A stretch of DNA of 64,000 nt, taken from contig NZ_CP062788.1 in NCBI RefSeq assembly GCF_025136295.1, positions 3,489,588-3,553,587 on the forward strand, read 5' to 3'. Every line of letters starts with the position of its first letter. Position 1 is the first letter of the stretch. The notes beneath the pieces are model-generated. The model did not search any database, had not been told where the DNA came from, and saw only the letters and a program-made list of their open reading frames with translations. The translations under genes and the position numbers were made by a program. Shown here one piece after another: positions 53,217-61,276 of this stretch. This DNA comes from Aestuariispira ectoiniformans. GTDB taxonomy: Bacteria; Pseudomonadota; Alphaproteobacteria; UBA8366; Aestuariispiraceae.

Positions 53217-53255
53217 TTCAGCCCCGGGAAATGCGTCTAAGATACTGACCGCATT

Positions 53256-53284
53256 ATGATAGCGCCCGACGCTTTCCGCGCCAA
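53256..53284 (-). promoter_or_regulatory. Predicted promoter of the tupBCA operon
   Basis: On the minus strand TTGGCG (53279-53284) and TATCAT (53256-53261) are 17 bases apart, ending about 40 bases from the tupB ATG. It lies in the gap between the cysteine-rich lipoprotein gene and tupB, so tupBCA is probably independent of the lipoprotein gene. Confidence 0.5.
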
Positions 53285-53318
53285 GCCCGGCGACATCATT
53301 TGGTCACCGCGCGCCGCA

Positions 53319-54200
53319 TCACCCGGCATGACATTCCAATATCAGTTCCACCTGCAGGTCCGGCCATGGGTTACGGATGTTGGTTGGCTCGCAGACCGGT
53401 GGCGGCAGAATCGACCGGTCCAAAACCGGCATTGCAGCGGACCAACGCCCGCCAAATTTACCGTTTAAGTCCGTCACGACCTCCCCCGGCATGATGGTCA
53501 CGGGTCCACGCAACGGGTCTCCGCCGGACAGCTCAAGCCGTCTGCCGCTGGTATTGCGCACACCGACGATGCGCACAAATTCTGACGATGTCGGTCCCAG
53601 GCTATCGATATCATAATTTGCCCAGCCGGGTCCGCTTCCCGCGCAGGTAAATGGGAATGACAGCATCACATTGGTTTCAGGAACAGCCGTGACCAGAGTC
53701 GCGGTCTTGGTATCCGTAAGAAAGGCCCGCAGGGGGGGATGATAACCGCCCGACACATCAAAGGTAACCGTTTCCGTCGGTGACAATACCCGTTCTCCCA
53801 CGACCTCGGCTTGCTCATTGTCAACCAGCACCATGTCATCCGGCGACATAGTGATCGTCAGGCTGAAATCCGCCAGACAGCCCTCGCTCGTCCGGCACTG
53901 TGATCCCGGCAGAGACTCGGGACAGCATGTGCCATCCAGGCAATATTGCCCAACCATACACATATCGGAACTGCTGCAGCTTTCACATGTGTCCAGCGAC
54001 CGCGGCAAATCGGCCAGGTTCCAGGAAACCGTGACCTGATCGCCCGGACAAAACAGTGCAGGCTCAACGGACCAGTCCAGGTCCACGCCAAGTCCTGAAC
54101 GGTCCAGTGTGCATCCCGATACTGCAAAGAACAGCATCAGGAAAACAGTCTTGAGCGCCCAGTGGTGTTTGTTTCGCCGAATTCCAAGCCCTATTTTCAT
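53319..54200 (-). CDS. Cysteine-rich lipoprotein of unknown function
   Basis: This 293-residue protein carries a lipoprotein signal with lipobox VSGC (cysteine at residue 30). After a beta-rich start (ALFCPGDQVTVSWNL) there is a cysteine-dense stretch at about residues 73-107 (CESCSSSDMC, VGQYCLDGTCC, SQCRTSEGC), with a C-x4-C-x2-G-x-C-C rhythm seen in small disulfide-rich modules. The C-terminal part (about 110-290) looks like beta-sandwich. I know no named family. It is upstream of tupB on the same strand, but a promoter lies between. A GTAGTATACTAC palindrome sits 36-47 bases before its ATG. Confidence 0.75.
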   Translation of the reverse strand: MKIGLGIRRNKHHWALKTVFLMLFFAVSGCTLDRSGLGVDLDWSVEPALFCPGDQVTVSWNLADLPRSLDTCESCSSSDMCMVGQYCLDGTCCPESLPGSQCRTSEGCLADFSLTITMSPDDMVLVDNEQAEVVGERVLSPTETVTFDVSGGYHPPLRAFLTDTKTATLVTAVPETNVMLSFPFTCAGSGPGWANYDIDSLGPTSSEFVRIVGVRNTSGRRLELSGGDPLRGPVTIMPGEVVTDLNGKFGGRWSAAMPVLDRSILPPPVCEPTNIRNPWPDLQVELILECHAG

Positions 54201-54235
54201 TGCCTGCCCCCGCTCGGATGCATACCAAAAATTAA

Positions 54236-54247
54236 GTAGTATACTAC
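54236..54247. promoter_or_regulatory. Palindrome GTAGTATACTAC upstream of the cysteine-rich lipoprotein gene
   Basis: A perfect 12-bp inverted repeat, 36 bases from the lipoprotein start. Eleven of its 12 bases recur at 57948-57959 before aapQ. The T-N-G-T-AT-A-C-N-A form is that of many FCD-type GntR operators. Confidence 0.5.
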
Positions 54248-54313
54248 CATAGATTGGGCTGGCAATTAAGGTCGTACTGGAATCAATATGGGATATTAAG
54301 AGGACTGCACCCG

Positions 54314-54694
54314 CTACCCGTGGACCACATTCATGATCAGCACGTCGTTTATCGTACCCTGCCCGACGATGCCGTTAACGGCGGAAAGCACGATTTGTTT
54401 GATCACCGGGTCGCTGACGGACTTTTCCTTATTCAGATGCTTCTTAAGTTCCGCATAAACGGATGCCATGATTTTCGGCATATAGGCAGAGATGCGCTCG
54501 GTCTTCGCCTGATCATCATATTCAAGCTGTGAGGAGATCATGACGGTATCATAACCGCAATTCTTGGTCTCATGCTGGACGGCAATCGCAGGCATTGGAT
54601 AGAAAATGGGTGGTGTTTCTTCGGCCAGACCGGTGGACGTCATTCCACCGAGCAGCAGAACCGCCCATATAATCCGTTTTAAAGTGCCGTACAT
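54314..54694 (-). CDS. Exported FliL-like protein
   Basis: This 126-residue protein has a signal peptide (MYGTLKRIIWAVLLLGGMTS, cleavage near LAEE) rather than an uncleaved membrane anchor. The mature part resembles the FliL core: a strand with VMISSQLEYDDQ, then the ISAYMPKIMASVYAELKKHL helix and the ending IKQIVLSAVNGIVGQGTIND, then VLIMNVV. FliL associates with the stator at the flagellar base. I infer the family from this pattern alone; a stand-alone FliL paralogue or an unrelated exported protein is possible. No canonical flagellar gene adjoins it. Confidence 0.5.
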   Translation of the reverse strand: MYGTLKRIIWAVLLLGGMTSTGLAEETPPIFYPMPAIAVQHETKNCGYDTVMISSQLEYDDQAKTERISAYMPKIMASVYAELKKHLNKEKSVSDPVIKQIVLSAVNGIVGQGTINDVLIMNVVHG

Positions 54695-54885
54695 GCCGAA
54701 GTCCTCACAAATTTACTATCCACCGATTATACTTATCGGCTCTTAATCAAAATATTATTAATATCCACCACAGACTTGGCAGAGCCCGCGCACAGGAATA
54801 TCCCGCGTCAATCTGTCTACTGCTTTTGCAATCCAGCTTCCGGCATCTTACCTGCGGCCTGATGGCGGACCGCCTGTATTATTAA

Positions 54886-55767
54886 ATGCTGATTCGGACA
54901 ACATCGATAAAAAACATGATAAATCTCGTAGAATATTCAGGGACGGAACCTGCGACAGACGACTGGTGCGAAGCCGTTTTCGATGGTGACATCGTCGTCT
55001 TCTCAGGATTTCCGGCCGTCGATGCCTTGATCGACCATGGGCGCAGACTTTGCTGTGACGCCTATGACAGCGACAGCCCAAACCGTCTGGAAGGGCTGAG
55101 CGACAAGGAAGGCTTCCTGACCGCGGCCGATCAGTTGGACGTAGCCTTCAACAAGGCCCCGGAAACAATTTCCCTGTTCAACACATTCTTCCGCGCGACG
55201 GGGCTATCCCCGGAAGACCTTTACTATGACCGGTGGCGGCTGCGAACAAACCCGTCCCATAAAATATTCCTGAGCGACAAGACCCGCCACGTCCCGCCTC
55301 ACCGGGACAACTGGGGGTCCCACATACACTGTCAGCTAAACTGGTGGGGTCCATTATTTGAGATTGAGCCCCAGCAGGCCCTCCTCTTCTACCCGGACTA
55401 TTGGAATGCCCCGATTGCCAATGACAGTGAGGTCTGGAGCCTCGACGCCCTTAAGGAACATCGCAGCCAGGGCAAAGACTATCCGACCCTGCCAACAGTA
55501 ACGGCCCCCTTGCCTGTCGGGTCCGCGCAGCCGCTGATGCTGAAACCGGGGCAAATTGCCTGTTTTTCCGGTGCGCATCTGCACGGCAGCGCCACCAACC
55601 GGTCGGGCCGATGCCGGTTCAATATCGAGACGCGCACAGTCTGTCCCGGCGATATTGCCCGGGAACGCCTTGCCCCAAATGTGGACGGCCCCCACGACAA
55701 ACCGCCGGCCAATCATTGGTTCCGCCACTGCCTGAACGGCGACAAGCTGTCCTCCCGGCAAATTTGA
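54886..55767 (+). CDS. Fe(II)/2-oxoglutarate-dependent oxygenase (PhyH-like)
   Basis: This 293-residue protein carries a plausible 2-His-1-carboxylate site: H139-x-D141 in PPHRDNWGSHIHCQ and H233 in AHLHGSATNRSG, with R244 in RCRFNIETR as the 2-oxoglutarate anchor. The surrounding PGQIACFSGAHLHGSATN region matches phytanoyl-CoA dioxygenase-like hydroxylases. The substrate is unknown and could be a protein or sugar. The start is uncertain (ATG at 54886 or 54916) because no clear ribosome site is visible. It is between the FliL-like and FlaF-like genes, facing the latter. Confidence 0.72.
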   Translation: MLIRTTSIKNMINLVEYSGTEPATDDWCEAVFDGDIVVFSGFPAVDALIDHGRRLCCDAYDSDSPNRLEGLSDKEGFLTAADQLDVAFNKAPETISLFNTFFRATGLSPEDLYYDRWRLRTNPSHKIFLSDKTRHVPPHRDNWGSHIHCQLNWWGPLFEIEPQQALLFYPDYWNAPIANDSEVWSLDALKEHRSQGKDYPTLPTVTAPLPVGSAQPLMLKPGQIACFSGAHLHGSATNRSGRCRFNIETRTVCPGDIARERLAPNVDGPHDKPPANHWFRHCLNGDKLSSRQI

Positions 55768-55777
55768 CCGGCCATAG

Positions 55778-55805
55778 AAAAACGCCCCGTTAAAACGAGG
55801 CGTTT
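55778..55805. terminator. Convergent-gene terminator
   Basis: AAACGCC-C-CG (55780-55789) pairs with CG-A-GGCGTTT (55796-55805) around TTAAAA, with a single mismatch and flanking A/T runs. It separates the oxygenase and FlaF-like genes, which converge. Confidence 0.75.
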
Positions 55806-55842
55806 CATGAAGTTTTACGGTCGGTAGGAGGTAAGTCTGCCG

Positions 55843-56274
55843 TTAGGCCGCAGCGGCAAAAGCCTGATTCATCGGCGGCACATAATTCGGGATGGAACCA
55901 ACCCGCATACGCAGGATCTGGTCACACATGTTCAGGTTCAACTGAACAATCTTGCCGGCAAGCTCTACATCAAGTTCTGCATGCATGGCAGAACGTGCAC
56001 GCATCATATATTGGGAAATCGATTCCAGGGTCGTCGTCGTCTGCTCGGACACCTCATTATCAAAGGTCTGCGGCAGGTAGTTCTTGAAGAACATCCAGAC
56101 GTACGCATTCGCGTCCATCAGCGCGCTCCAGTCATCGGCGGAAATGCCGTTCAGACGAGCCGCTTCGAAACGCTCCGCCAGTTCGAGGAATGGCAGCGCC
56201 ATTTCATCGATGATTTCTTCACGATTCTCTTCGGTGACTTTGGTCAGTTGCAGTTCGAATTCTTTCGTAGCCAT
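55843..56274 (-). CDS. FlaF-like protein (tentative)
   Basis: This 143-residue, mostly helical protein starts at the ATG at 56274, preceded by GGGAGAATGGC. It lacks a signal peptide. The central ALMDANAYVWMFFKNYLPQT, then ESISQYMMRARSAMHAELD and a final helix with IVQLNLNMCDQILRMR resemble FlaF, the regulator that links flagellin synthesis with hook completion in alphaproteobacteria. No flagellin or flbT gene is adjacent, so the assignment is tentative; a phasin-like or unrelated helical protein is the alternative. A reading frame continues 94 codons further upstream but looks unlike coding sequence. Confidence 0.45.
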   Translation of the reverse strand: MATKEFELQLTKVTEENREEIIDEMALPFLELAERFEAARLNGISADDWSALMDANAYVWMFFKNYLPQTFDNEVSEQTTTTLESISQYMMRARSAMHAELDVELAGKIVQLNLNMCDQILRMRVGSIPNYVPPMNQAFAAAA

Positions 56275-56814
56275 TTTGCCATTCTCCCGGAACGATTTTC
56301 CAAAGGAACTCACTCGCGCCGGTTTCACCGGCCATTCGACGAAACACCAAGCGATTTTCGTGCCAACTGTGACGCCAAGATATTTATTTGTTTTATTATA
56401 TGCACTTAAGAATATTTCACCGTTTTGATCCCGGCTAAATAAAGAACCTGAAATGCAACTGGGAGAGCAATCCTGCACCCTCCAGCCGCCTTTGCCGGGC
56501 ATAATTTTCCGTGCCGAGTCAGGAAATATGTGGAAACGGCAGCAATAACTTGCCACTATACGAACAGTGGACTGACGGAAGCGGTAAGCATTTCGCCGTC
56601 AAGCGAAAATAAGTTGATTGCTTTCTTTCTGTTCACTTGACTCAACGGAACCGTAAGGGCACTAATTTTCTTACTCCGTTGGGGAGTTTTATAGAAGAAC
56701 TGCACAAAGCAGTCGTCTGGGATGATATCTTGAGGGAGAAGGACTCCCAGTATGAATGAGCGGCTGAACCGTGCAGTAACGGACAACAACCGAAGCATTA
56801 GGGGTAATATACAA
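56275..56814. other. 540-bp intergenic region upstream of aapJ
   Basis: No supported gene is present. A possible promoter is TTGACT (56637-56642) with ACTAAT (56661-56666), 18 bases apart. A short hairpin ACTCC-GTTGG-GGAGT (56673-56687) follows it. An ATG at 56752 is in frame with aapJ and has a ribosome site, but would give an unlikely 21-residue leader before the signal peptide. Confidence 0.45.
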
Positions 56815-57828
56815 ATGAAATTTAAAACGCTTTTGGCTGCTGGTGCAGCTATTGCGATGGGGAGCACCATGGCAAGCGCATCCACCCTGGATGACGTGAA
56901 GGCTGCCGGTCAGATCAAATGCGGCGTGAGCCAGGGTCTGCCGGGCTTCTCCAACCCGGATGACCAGGGTAACTGGACCGGTATCGACGTTGACGTCTGC
57001 CGTGCAGTATCCGCCGCTATCTTCGGCGATCCGGACAAAGTCGAATACAAGCCGCTGTCGGCCAAGACCCGTTTCACCGCACTGCAGTCCGGTGAAATCG
57101 ACGTCCTGTCCCGTAACACGACCTGGACGGCAACCCGCGACAACAGCCTGGGTCTCGACTTCACGGGCGTGACCTACTACGACGGTCAGGGCTTCATGGT
57201 CCGCAAAGACCTTGGTGTGAAGAGCGCGACGGAACTGTCCGGCGCCGCAGTCTGCACCAACACCGGCACCACCACCGAGTTGAACGTTGCCGACTATTTC
57301 CGTGCCCATGGCATGGATTACACGGTCGTTGCGTTTGAAAAAGCCGACGAAGTGGTTGCCGCTTATGACTCCGGTCGTTGCGACGTATACACCACCGACC
57401 GTTCCGGTCTGGCTGCACAACGCGTCAAGCTGAGCGAGCCGGATGCCCACGTCGTTCTGCCGGAAATCATTTCCAAGGAACCGCTGGGTCCGGTGGTCCG
57501 TGAAGGCGACAACAACTGGGGCGACATCGTTCGCTGGTCCCTGAACGCAATGATTGACGCTGAAGAACTCGGCGTGACCTCTGAAAACGTCGACCAGATG
57601 AAGGGCTCCGACAACCCGGGCATCAAGCGCCTGCTCGGTACCGAAGGTGACTTGGGTGGTCAGTTGGGCCTGAGCAGCGACTGGGCTTACAACATCATCA
57701 AAAAGGTCGGTAACTACAGCGAAATCTACGAACGCAACGTTGGCCCGAACACCCCGCTGAAGCTGGAACGCGGTGTCAACGCTCTGTGGACCAAAGGCGG
57801 CATCCTCTACGCTCCGCCGCTCCGCTAA
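56815..57828 (+). CDS. aapJ: General L-amino acid ABC transporter, binding protein
   Basis: This is a 337-residue periplasmic receptor for a broad range of L-amino acids. It starts MKFKTLLAAGAAIAMGSTMA with a signal peptide cleaved near ASA. The mature protein has GVSQGLPGFSNPDDQGNWTG, DVLSRNTTWTATRDNSLG and YDGQGFMVRKDLGV, all close to AapJ of Rhizobium. The start at 56815 is preceded by AGGGG. A stem-loop after the stop separates it from aapQ, so it is probably made in excess over the membrane parts. Confidence 0.94.
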   Translation: MKFKTLLAAGAAIAMGSTMASASTLDDVKAAGQIKCGVSQGLPGFSNPDDQGNWTGIDVDVCRAVSAAIFGDPDKVEYKPLSAKTRFTALQSGEIDVLSRNTTWTATRDNSLGLDFTGVTYYDGQGFMVRKDLGVKSATELSGAAVCTNTGTTTELNVADYFRAHGMDYTVVAFEKADEVVAAYDSGRCDVYTTDRSGLAAQRVKLSEPDAHVVLPEIISKEPLGPVVREGDNNWGDIVRWSLNAMIDAEELGVTSENVDQMKGSDNPGIKRLLGTEGDLGGQLGLSSDWAYNIIKKVGNYSEIYERNVGPNTPLKLERGVNALWTKGGILYAPPLR

Positions 57829-57844
57829 GTAAGTACTTGTAATT

Positions 57845-57873
57845 AAAGGCGGCTCTTAACCGAGCCGCCTTTT
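57845..57873 (+). terminator. Stem-loop between aapJ and aapQ
   Basis: AAAGGCGGCTC (57845-57855) pairs perfectly with GAGCCGCCTTT (57862-57872), followed by T. It lies 16 bases after the aapJ stop and likely acts as a partial terminator or mRNA-stabilising hairpin, giving more AapJ than AapQMP. Confidence 0.8.
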
Positions 57874-57947
57874 CCATTCTTATTAGCCGTGCAAAAATAA
57901 GAAATTACGGGGGAAAAAGCACGGCTGCGGACCAAACCTGAGGTATA

Positions 57948-57959
57948 GTAGTATACTAA
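57948..57959. promoter_or_regulatory. Palindromic site GTAGTATACTAA upstream of aapQ
   Basis: TAGTATACTA (57949-57958) is a perfect inverted repeat 31 bases before the aapQ ATG. The 12-base site GTAGTATACTAA shares 11 bases with the palindrome at 54236-54247. It lies between the stem-loop and aapQ, so it may control aapQMP separately from aapJ. Confidence 0.45.
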
Positions 57960-57989
57960 TATGCGTCAGGGATAAGGGGGCATACAATA

Positions 57990-59195
57990 ATGGCGCTCAA
58001 AGCGGAGGCCAATAAGGCCGCAGGTTCTGTTCTATATGACCCGCGCTACCGTTCCATATTTTATCAGGTGGCGGCACTCGCGCTTGTTGTCTGGGTCGGG
58101 TGGTTTCTGACCGACAACACGTTGACCAATATGGAACAACGCGGGATCCAATCCGGTTTTGACTTCCTCAATACCACCGCCGGATTTGGTATTATCCAAT
58201 CACTCATACCCTACAGCGAAACTTCAACTTACGGGCGGGCCTTCCTGGTCAGCCTGATCAACACGATTCTGGTTGCTGGCGTTGGCGTTTTATTAGCCAC
58301 GGTCATCGGTTTCGTCGTGGGTGTGGCGCGGCTGTCTCACAACTGGCTGATCTCCAAACTGGCGACGGTCTATATCGAGACATTCCGTAACATTCCTCTG
58401 CTTTTGCAGATTTTCTTCTGGTACCACGCGGTACTGAAACCCTTGCCGGCCCCGCGCGCCATTCTGGAACGCGGCGAAGTCGTCACTTTCAGCCTGAACA
58501 ACCGCGGCCTCTATTTACCGAGGCCCGTTTTTGACACAGGCTTCGATATTATTCTGATTGCACTGGCCGTGGCCATCGCAGGGACAATTTTCCTGTCGAA
58601 ATGGGCCAGTAAACGTCAGATGGCCACCGGGGCCCAGTTCCCGATCTTTCGGACGGGCCTGGCCATTATCGTCGGTCTGCCGCTGATTGCTTTCGGTCTG
58701 GTTGCCCTGGTCGAAGGTGGCTCGCCCATGCATTTCGACTATCCGGTCATGAGAGGCTTCCAGCTGTCCGGCGGTATGCCGATCATCCCGGAATTCATTG
58801 CACTGGTGCTGGCCCTGTCGGTCTACACTGCTGCATTCATTGCCGAAATCGTCCGTGCAGGGATTGAATCCGTCAGCCATGGTCAAACGGAAGCCGCTCA
58901 TGCCCTGGGATTGCGTAATGGTCCGACCTTGCGTCTGATCATCATTCCGCAGGCCCTGCGCGTGATCATTCCGCCGCTGACCAGCCAGTATCTGAACCTG
59001 ACGAAAAACAGCTCGCTTGCAACAGCAATCGCCTATCCTGACCTGGTATCGGTTTTCGCCGGTACGACCCTGAACCAGACGGGTCAGGCCCTTGAGATCA
59101 TCATGATCACCATGGCGGTTTACCTGTCCTTGAGCCTGATGACGTCAACGTTCATGAACTGGTACAACGCAAAGATTGCATTGGTGGAGCGGTAA
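57990..59195 (+). CDS. aapQ: General L-amino acid ABC transporter, permease
   Basis: This is a 401-residue permease of the polar amino-acid uptake type. Markers include AFLVSLINTILVAGVGVLLA, ETFRNIPLLLQIFFWYHAV, and the EAA loop HGQTEAAHALGLRNGPTLRL. AapQ-type proteins have a large insertion between membrane helices, present here (about residues 155-260). It forms a heterodimer with AapM. The start is preceded by a GGGGG-rich stretch, and three bases after the stop aapM begins. Confidence 0.94.
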   Translation: MALKAEANKAAGSVLYDPRYRSIFYQVAALALVVWVGWFLTDNTLTNMEQRGIQSGFDFLNTTAGFGIIQSLIPYSETSTYGRAFLVSLINTILVAGVGVLLATVIGFVVGVARLSHNWLISKLATVYIETFRNIPLLLQIFFWYHAVLKPLPAPRAILERGEVVTFSLNNRGLYLPRPVFDTGFDIILIALAVAIAGTIFLSKWASKRQMATGAQFPIFRTGLAIIVGLPLIAFGLVALVEGGSPMHFDYPVMRGFQLSGGMPIIPEFIALVLALSVYTAAFIAEIVRAGIESVSHGQTEAAHALGLRNGPTLRLIIIPQALRVIIPPLTSQYLNLTKNSSLATAIAYPDLVSVFAGTTLNQTGQALEIIMITMAVYLSLSLMTSTFMNWYNAKIALVER

Positions 59196-59198
59196 GTC

Positions 59199-60323
59199 AT
59201 GACCAAAGCACAAGCATATGTAAAAACGGAGAAGACCCCGGATATGCCACCGCCCGCCAGCAGCATTGGCATTATCGGCTGGCTGCGGGAAAATCTGTTT
59301 TCTTCACCGATCAACACGGTCCTGACGATTCTGGCAGCCCTGTTTGTTGCCTGGGTCGCCCCACCGTTGTTCGACTGGCTGTTCTTCAGCGCCAACTGGT
59401 CTGGCGGGCCGGATGCCTGCCGCGCAGACCCCACGGTTGCCTGCTGGACCTTCGTCGATACCCGTATCAGCCAGTTCCTGTATGGGTTCTATCCGCATGA
59501 AATGCGCTGGCGCGTCGATATTCCCCTGCTGATTCTGGTAGCGGGCATCGCCGCCCTCGTCATCGATCGGGTTCCGGCCAAACGCTGGGTCGGGCTGTTC
59601 ATGCTGATCGCCTATCCGATCCTGACCTGGATACTGCTATATGGTGGCTTCTTCGGCCTGGACGTCGTACCGACCAACCGTTGGGGCGGCTTCATGCTGA
59701 CCCTTGTCATCGCACTCACCGGCATTGTGATTTCACTGCCGTTGGGGATTGTGTTGGCGCTTGGTCGGCGCTCTCACATGCCGTTCATCCGGCTGATCTG
59801 CGTCTTCTTCATCGAGTTCTGGCGCGGTGTGCCGCTGATCACAGTTCTGTTCATGTCCAGTGTGATGCTGCCATTGTTCCTGCCGGAAGGCGTCAGCTTC
59901 AACGAATTGCTGCGCGCCCTGATCGGTGTCGCCCTGTTCTCGTCGGCCTATATGGCAGAGGTTGTTCGTGGCGGTCTGCAGGCCATCTCAAAGGGCCAGT
60001 ATGAAGGTGCGGATAGCCTGGGCCTGGCCTATTGGCAGAAAATGCGTCTGATCATTCTGCCACAGGCCCTGAAGATCGTGATCCCGGGTATCGTGAACAC
60101 CTTCATCGGTCTGTTCAAGGATACCACGCTGGTCCTGATCATCGGCCTGCTGGACCTGCTGGGTGCGGTTCAGGCAGGTATTGCGGACCCGAACTGGAAC
60201 GCAAAGAGCGTCGCTTACAGCGGCTATGTCTTTACCGCATTCGTTTTCTGGGTCTGCTGCTATAGCATGTCGCAATACAGCCGCAAGGTTGAACGGAAAC
60301 TGCACACCGGACACAAGAGGTAA
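59199..60323 (+). CDS. aapM: General L-amino acid ABC transporter, permease
   Basis: This is a 374-residue permease partner of AapQ. Characteristic stretches are FIEFWRGVPLITVLFMSSVM, AYMAEVVRGGLQAISKGQYEGADSLGL (quoted as EVVRGGLQAISKGQYEGA) with the EAA loop, and PGIVNTFIGLFKDTTLVLII near the end. Extra membrane helices and a periplasmic insertion at the N-terminal half are typical of AapM. It is 3 bases after aapQ and 16 bases before aapP. Confidence 0.94.
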   Translation: MTKAQAYVKTEKTPDMPPPASSIGIIGWLRENLFSSPINTVLTILAALFVAWVAPPLFDWLFFSANWSGGPDACRADPTVACWTFVDTRISQFLYGFYPHEMRWRVDIPLLILVAGIAALVIDRVPAKRWVGLFMLIAYPILTWILLYGGFFGLDVVPTNRWGGFMLTLVIALTGIVISLPLGIVLALGRRSHMPFIRLICVFFIEFWRGVPLITVLFMSSVMLPLFLPEGVSFNELLRALIGVALFSSAYMAEVVRGGLQAISKGQYEGADSLGLAYWQKMRLIILPQALKIVIPGIVNTFIGLFKDTTLVLIIGLLDLLGAVQAGIADPNWNAKSVAYSGYVFTAFVFWVCCYSMSQYSRKVERKLHTGHKR

Positions 60324-60339
60324 TTGGGGATAGGAAATA

Positions 60340-61113
60340 ATGGCTGATACAGCAGCACAAAACATGCAGATCTCGGACGAGATCGCCATCCAAATCACCA
60401 ACATGCATAAATGGTATGGCGAATTCCACGTCCTGAAGGACATCAACCTGTCGGTTCACCGGGGTGAACGTATCGTTATCTGCGGTCCGTCCGGTTCCGG
60501 TAAATCCACGATGATCCGCTGCATCAACCGTCTGGAAGAACACCAGAAGGGCAGCATCAATGTGGACGGCATCGAGCTGACCAACGACCTGAAGAACATT
60601 GATGCGATCCGTCGCGAAGTGGGCATGTGCTTCCAGCACTTCAACCTCTTCCCGCATCTGACCATTCTGGAAAACTGCACCCTGGCTCCGATCTGGGTGC
60701 GCAAGGTGCCGAAGAAGGAAGCGGAAGAAGCCGCGATGCACTATCTGGAACGCGTGAAGATTCCGGAGCAGGCCAACAAATACCCGGGCCAGCTTTCCGG
60801 TGGTCAGCAGCAGCGTGTGGCAATTGCCCGCTCGCTCTGCATGAACCCGCGCATCATGCTCTTTGATGAGCCGACCTCCGCACTGGACCCGGAAATGATT
60901 TCCGAGGTTCTGGACGTGATGATCGACCTGGCGGAATCCGGTATGACGATGCTTTGCGTGACCCACGAGATGGGCTTTGCCCGCAAGGTCGCCAACCGCG
61001 TCATCTTTATGGATGGCGGTGAAATCATCGAACAGAATGAACCTGAAGAGTTCTTCAATAATCCGCAGTCCGAACGGACCCAGCTTTTCCTGAGCCAGAT
61101 TCTGAACCACTGA
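60340..61113 (+). CDS. aapP: General L-amino acid ABC transporter, ATPase
   Basis: This is the 257-residue ATPase of the Aap importer. Walker A is GPSGSGKST (about residues 48-56), the signature [15 protein letters not shown] (about 150-164), Walker [15 protein letters not shown] and the switch H in VTHEMGFAR. It matches the polar amino-acid GlnQ/AapP subfamily. It follows aapM within the operon and ends before a stem-loop terminator. Confidence 0.95.
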   Translation: MADTAAQNMQISDEIAIQITNMHKWYGEFHVLKDINLSVHRGERIVICGPSGSGKSTMIRCINRLEEHQKGSINVDGIELTNDLKNIDAIRREVGMCFQHFNLFPHLTILENCTLAPIWVRKVPKKEAEEAAMHYLERVKIPEQANKYPGQLSGGQQQRVAIARSLCMNPRIMLFDEPTSALDPEMISEVLDVMIDLAESGMTMLCVTHEMGFARKVANRVIFMDGGEIIEQNEPEEFFNNPQSERTQLFLSQILNH

Positions 61114-61151
61114 TCCGGCATTAATCAGGCTTTAAAGAAAGCGGAACTATC

Positions 61152-61180
61152 ATGGGGCGGCCGGTTGGCTGCCCCATTTT
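61152..61180 (+). terminator. Terminator of the aap operon
   Basis: ATGGGGC (61152-61158) pairs with GCCCCAT (61171-61177), with an inner GCC/GGC, followed by a TTT tail. It lies 38 bases after the aapP stop. Confidence 0.75.
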
Positions 61181-61276
61181 CGTTTACCGGAAAAATAGAG
61201 GTAAAAGACACCAGCCGACGTTGACCGAAAATCGCAGCGGGCGTAAAAAAGAAAAAGAGAATCAAGGAAATAAACT

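Noticed and set aside
56453-56548. 31-codon frame upstream of aapJ on the plus strand
   Set aside because: No ribosome site, no codon bias and no promoter in suitable position.
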